DNA of 9,037 nt. Origin: Planctomycetaceae bacterium (GTDB taxonomy: Bacteria > Planctomycetota > UBA1135 > GCA-002686595). The stretch spans positions 1-9,037 of the forward strand of contig JABWBL010000104.1 of the NCBI GenBank assembly GCA_013360535.1, read 5' to 3'. How positions within the stretch are numbered: position 1 is the first letter of the stretch; each line of letters begins with the position of its first letter. The notes under the pieces were generated by a model. That model worked only from the letters and a program-made list of their open reading frames with translations, was not told the origin of the DNA and did no database searches. This document shows, in pieces, positions 6,749 through 9,037 of the stretch. The translations under genes were made by a program, and so were the position numbers.

Positions 6749-8049
6749 GGCGTCCACCCCAGCTGCGTGCGCAGCTCCCACAGCGCCTCGGCCGTCGTGC
6801 GCGCGACGAGCGCGTACCCTTCGGCCGTGCAGTGGTTGTCCTCGACCCAATACAGCGAGCCGATGTCGCCGTGCGCGATGAAAGCCGCACGGTTGTCGAC
6901 GAAGGGCGTGATGCCGTTCTCGGTCGCGAATTCGAGCCAGTGGCGCCCGTAGGCGTCGCCGTCGAGCCCGCCCGCGAGCGGAACGAGCTGCGTGCGGTAG
7001 GGGATCACGACGATGCCGAAGCGTGCGCCGAGCTTCTCCGTCGCTTCCGCGGCCGCGAGCATCGACTTGTCGGCGAGCTCGTACAGCCGCACGGTCTTCT
7101 CGCTCAGCGTCGCCTGGTAGGCCTCGACGTGGTGGAACGGTGCGCGGCCGAGCAGCGCCCGCAACCGCTGCGACGCGTCGAAACGCTGCGCGAGCTTGCT
7201 GCGCTCGACCACGCCGGGCAGGCACCACCAGTGGCGGCGATGGTGGATGCGCTCGAGATCCGACTCGGTCGCCGTGGCGCTGACGAGCGCACCGTCGCGC
7301 ACCGCGTACTGCAGCGGGAACGGATTCTCGGACAGGTCGTTGGGCGTGGTCGCCACGAGCACGATGTCGGGCTCGAAGGCGGCGGCGAACTTCGCGATCC
7401 ACGCGGCCTCGTTGGCCGTCGAGAAGCCCGGGAAGCCGCAGTTGACGACCTCGACCTTGCGCTCGCTCCGGGCGTCCGCGAGCTTCGTGTTGAGCTCCTT
7501 CTCGAGCACCGCGGGCCAGCTCTGCTCGTAGGGCACCTGGTCGCAGGCCGTGAACGAATCGCCGACGCAGAGGATGCGCGTGACGCCCGGCGCCTTGGGC
7601 CCGAAGTCGCGCTCGCCGCGCACGCCCTGCGCGTTGCTCTTCCACTCGACCGAGAACTCGCGCGTCTGCAGCACCTGGGTGTGGTTCGCGACGTACACGT
7701 GGCCGACGTCCGGATCGGGCGCGTGGCGGCCGGAATTGTCGCGTTCCTCGAAGCGCGGTTGGTCCGACAGGCGCAGCGCGGCTTCGATTCCGACCAGCGC
7801 GAGCACGAGGCTCGCGGCGCCGACTACCACGACCCGCCGCAGCAGCTCGAGCGAGCGCGCGAGCTCGCGCGAGTAGGACAGGACGAGCGCGGTCCCGACG
7901 GCGCCGACGACGAGGATCTGCGCCGACCACGACTTGCACCACGTGAAGAGGAAGATCTCCGGCGTGCGCTCGCTCAGGTAGTACCAGAGCACGAGCGCGA
8001 CGAGCAGCGCGGCGACGGCACGTTCGATCTTGCGGGCTCGAGGGCTCAT
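6745..8049 (-). CDS. Membrane-anchored SGNH/GDSL-family hydrolase or acyltransferase-like protein
   Basis: A 434-residue protein. The N-terminus carries about three hydrophobic segments (roughly 11-25, 43-58, 73-93) with an arginine-rich start (SPRARKIER), so it is an integral membrane protein with a large soluble domain from about 100 on. That domain has the SGNH blocks in order: ILCVGDSFT with nucleophile Ser165; VVNCGFPGFST with Gly205 in the oxyanion position; ATTPNDLSEN with Asn237; and VEDNHCTAEGY with Asp404 and His406. The last block has Asp-x-His rather than the commoner Asp-x-x-His spacing, as in AlgX/AlgJ-like members. Families of this type remove or transfer acyl (often acetyl) groups on glycans. 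With two glycosyltransferases downstream, modification of a surface polysaccharide outside the cytoplasm is a reasonable inference, but substrate and direction are unknown. The ATG start is 4 nt after the TPR gene stop; the TGA stop overlaps the GTG start of the CotH gene (GTGA). Confidence 0.9.
   Translation of the reverse strand: MSPRARKIERAVAALLVALVLWYYLSERTPEIFLFTWCKSWSAQILVVGAVGTALVLSYSRELARSLELLRRVVVVGAASLVLALVGIEAALRLSDQPRFEERDNSGRHAPDPDVGHVYVANHTQVLQTREFSVEWKSNAQGVRGERDFGPKAPGVTRILCVGDSFTACDQVPYEQSWPAVLEKELNTKLADARSERKVEVVNCGFPGFSTANEAAWIAKFAAAFEPDIVLVATTPNDLSENPFPLQYAVRDGALVSATATESDLERIHHRRHWWCLPGVVERSKLAQRFDASQRLRALLGRAPFHHVEAYQATLSEKTVRLYELADKSMLAAAEATEKLGARFGIVVIPYRTQLVPLAGGLDGDAYGRHWLEFATENGITPFVDNRAAFIAHGDIGSLYWVEDNHCTAEGYALVARTTAEALWELRTQLGWTP
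6754..6760 (-). promoter_or_regulatory. Weak ribosome binding site of the CotH/beta-helix gene
   Basis: GGGGTGG (minus strand) ends 5 nt before the GTG at 6748. The match to a Shine-Dalgarno core is imperfect; initiation probably also relies on coupling to termination of the SGNH gene. Confidence 0.35.
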
Positions 8050-8053
8050 CGCA

Positions 8054-9037
8054 TCAATCCTCGAACACCGTTCCGGCCTCGGGCGCGCCGCCGCGGCGGA
8101 TGCGCGGGAGCAGCTCGCGCCAACGCGGCACCTTGAGCTTGTTGAAGTACGCCTTCTCGGCCTCGAACCAGAATTCTCCGGGGATCGAGCGGAACAGCGC
8201 GAGCCGCACGCGCACGAGCGAAGCGCCCTGCGGCACCGTGACCTCGGGCGAGACGATCGCCGCGCCGCGCTCGGTGGCGGACAACTCGTACCGCTCGTCG
8301 AACGTGCCGCCGAGCGCGAGCCATTCCTCGCCGGGCGTGAGCACGAGCGCTTCCCGCCGTCCCGCTTCGCCCGCCCGCAGCGGCGGACACAGCTCGATGC
8401 GCTCCAGCCGCGCGCTGTACCCGTGCGTGTCGAGCCGCACGACACCCTTCCAGCCCTCCGCGACGCTCGCCGGCACTTCGAGCTCGTGCGCGAGCCCGTC
8501 GACGACCAGGTCGAGCGCCACTCGCGTCTCGCCGAGGCTCAGGTGCACCGTCTCGAGCTGCCAGGCGCCGATGTAGCGCTCGAAAACGTCGACCACCGGC
8601 GCGTAGTTGCCCGCGTCGAAGGCCATGTCCGCGAGCGCCGCCGCCGACGGCGCGTGCGTCGGATGGATCGCGAGCACGGCCTCGTACCCGGCCTTCGCGA
8701 CGTCGCTCTCGCCGAGCTCGCGCGCCGCCTGCGCGAGCCGGAAGTGGTTCGCGAAGTTCTTCGGATCGAACGCGACCGCGCGCTGGAACGTCTCGAGCGT
8801 GCGCCGCTTCTTGCCTTCCTGCTGCAGGGCCGTGCCGAGCAGCGCGAGCAGCCGCTCGCGCTCGCGGTCCTGCCTGTGCTTCACGAAGGTCGCCGGGCAA
8901 TCGCGGTCGAGCCGCTCGAGCAGCGCGAGCGCCGTCGCGGAGTGCCCCGCCTCGAGCAGCGCCTGCGCGTCGTCGAGCTCCTTCACCCAGCGCTCGTCCC
9001 AGGCGTCGACGGTCTTCTCCGCGCCGTTCAGCGCGAG
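8054..9037 (-). CDS. TPR-repeat protein with C-terminal beta-rich domain (5' partial)
   Basis: The frame is open through the right edge: 17 codons lie between the edge and the first GTG (at 8986), so the gene almost certainly starts outside the window and that GTG is not a convincing start. 327 residues are visible, numbered here from the edge. Helical tetratricopeptide-like repeats cover about 22-157: LLEAGHSATALALLERLD (28-44), a second unit around 63-93 ending in AVAFDPKN, a third around 96-127 ending in LAIHPTH, and a degenerate fourth around 130-156. TPRs normally act as protein-interaction scaffolds. Residues 160-327 switch to alternating beta-strand patterns with no family I can name; the stretch VVRLDTHGYSARLERIEL loosely recalls beta-domains of surface-polysaccharide enzymes. 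The missing upstream part could carry a glycosyltransferase or other catalytic domain, which I cannot see. No membrane segment is visible. It stops with TGA 4 nt before the SGNH gene. TPR call solid, function unknown. Confidence 0.85.
   Translation of the reverse strand, partial: LALNGAEKTVDAWDERWVKELDDAQALLEAGHSATALALLERLDRDCPATFVKHRQDRERERLLALLGTALQQEGKKRRTLETFQRAVAFDPKNFANHFRLAQAARELGESDVAKAGYEAVLAIHPTHAPSAAALADMAFDAGNYAPVVDVFERYIGAWQLETVHLSLGETRVALDLVVDGLAHELEVPASVAEGWKGVVRLDTHGYSARLERIELCPPLRAGEAGRREALVLTPGEEWLALGGTFDERYELSATERGAAIVSPEVTVPQGASLVRVRLALFRSIPGEFWFEAEKAYFNKLKVPRWRELLPRIRRGGAPEAGTVFED
8059..8062 (-). promoter_or_regulatory. Ribosome binding site of the SGNH gene
   Basis: GAGG (minus strand) lies 9 nt before the ATG at 8049, inside the last codons of the TPR gene. 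It supports that ATG over the one at 8054-8052, which overlaps the upstream stop but meets a stop after two codons. Confidence 0.5.

Noticed and set aside
5333..6952. 539-codon plus-strand ORF opposite the CotH domain
   Set aside because: Antisense shadow; the minus strand shows conserved CotH motifs over the same bases.
6749..7942. Upstream extension of the CotH frame to a 1456-residue protein
   Set aside because: The extra 398 residues are Arg/Ala-rich and overlie the SGNH gene in another frame; the GTG at 6748 with GTGA overlap is the natural start.
8052..8054. ATG overlapping the TPR stop (TGATG) as start of the SGNH gene
   Set aside because: That frame reaches TGA after two codons; the ATG at 8049 opens the full protein.
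6832..8136. 434-codon plus-strand ORF opposite the SGNH gene
   Set aside because: It mirrors the SGNH gene, which has the ordered catalytic blocks; the plus product is Arg/Glu/Ala-rich with no domain.
8984..8986. GTG at 8986 as true start of the TPR gene
   Set aside because: The frame stays open to the window edge with ordinary codon use, and no Shine-Dalgarno stands before this GTG.
1..9037. RNA genes, CRISPR arrays, insertion sequences, attachment sites
   Set aside because: I looked for repeated units, terminal inverted repeats, transposase motifs and tRNA-like segments and saw none; the window is almost wholly coding.

Overview
The window is a dense, one-directional gene block in high-GC DNA (about two thirds G+C by eye, with strong G/C at third codon positions). 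All genes I accept lie on the minus strand, so transcription runs from position 9037 down to position 1. The domain repertoire (a CotH-like kinase domain joined to a parallel beta-helix, a membrane-bound SGNH protein, a TPR protein, and GT4 glycosyltransferases) would suit a Planctomycetota or Myxococcota-like bacterium. That placement is inference; no marker gene is present.

Layout in order of transcription: (1) a TPR-repeat protein whose 5' part lies beyond the right edge (8054-9037); (2) a membrane-anchored SGNH/GDSL protein (6745-8049); (3) a 1058-residue membrane-anchored protein with an N-terminal CotH-kinase-like domain and a C-terminal right-handed beta-helix (3572-6748); (4) a calcineurin-like metallophosphoesterase relative with altered metal motifs and a C-terminal membrane anchor (2559-3572); (5) a GT4 glycosyltransferase (1387-2562); (6) a second, different GT4 glycosyltransferase with a cysteine cluster (128-1390); (7) the first 36 codons of a probable membrane or exported protein running off the left edge (1-109).

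The gene junctions are extremely tight: a 4-nt gap, then GTGA, TGATG (or GTGA), ATGA and ATGA stop/start overlaps, then an 18-nt gap. No space remains for an internal promoter or terminator, so genes 1-6, and probably 7, should form one translationally coupled polycistronic unit. Several long ORFs in other frames are GC-driven shadows, and the overlaps fix the true starts of genes 3, 4, 5 and 6.

Taken together, two sugar transferases sit beside a membrane SGNH protein (possible glycan acyl transfer or removal), a CotH-like kinase/beta-helix protein, a phosphoesterase-like protein and a TPR scaffold. This suggests a locus that builds and decorates a cell-surface glycan or glycoprotein. The most unusual element is a kinase-like and a phosphoesterase-like protein encoded back to back with overlapping codons, both with departures from their canonical active-site motifs.
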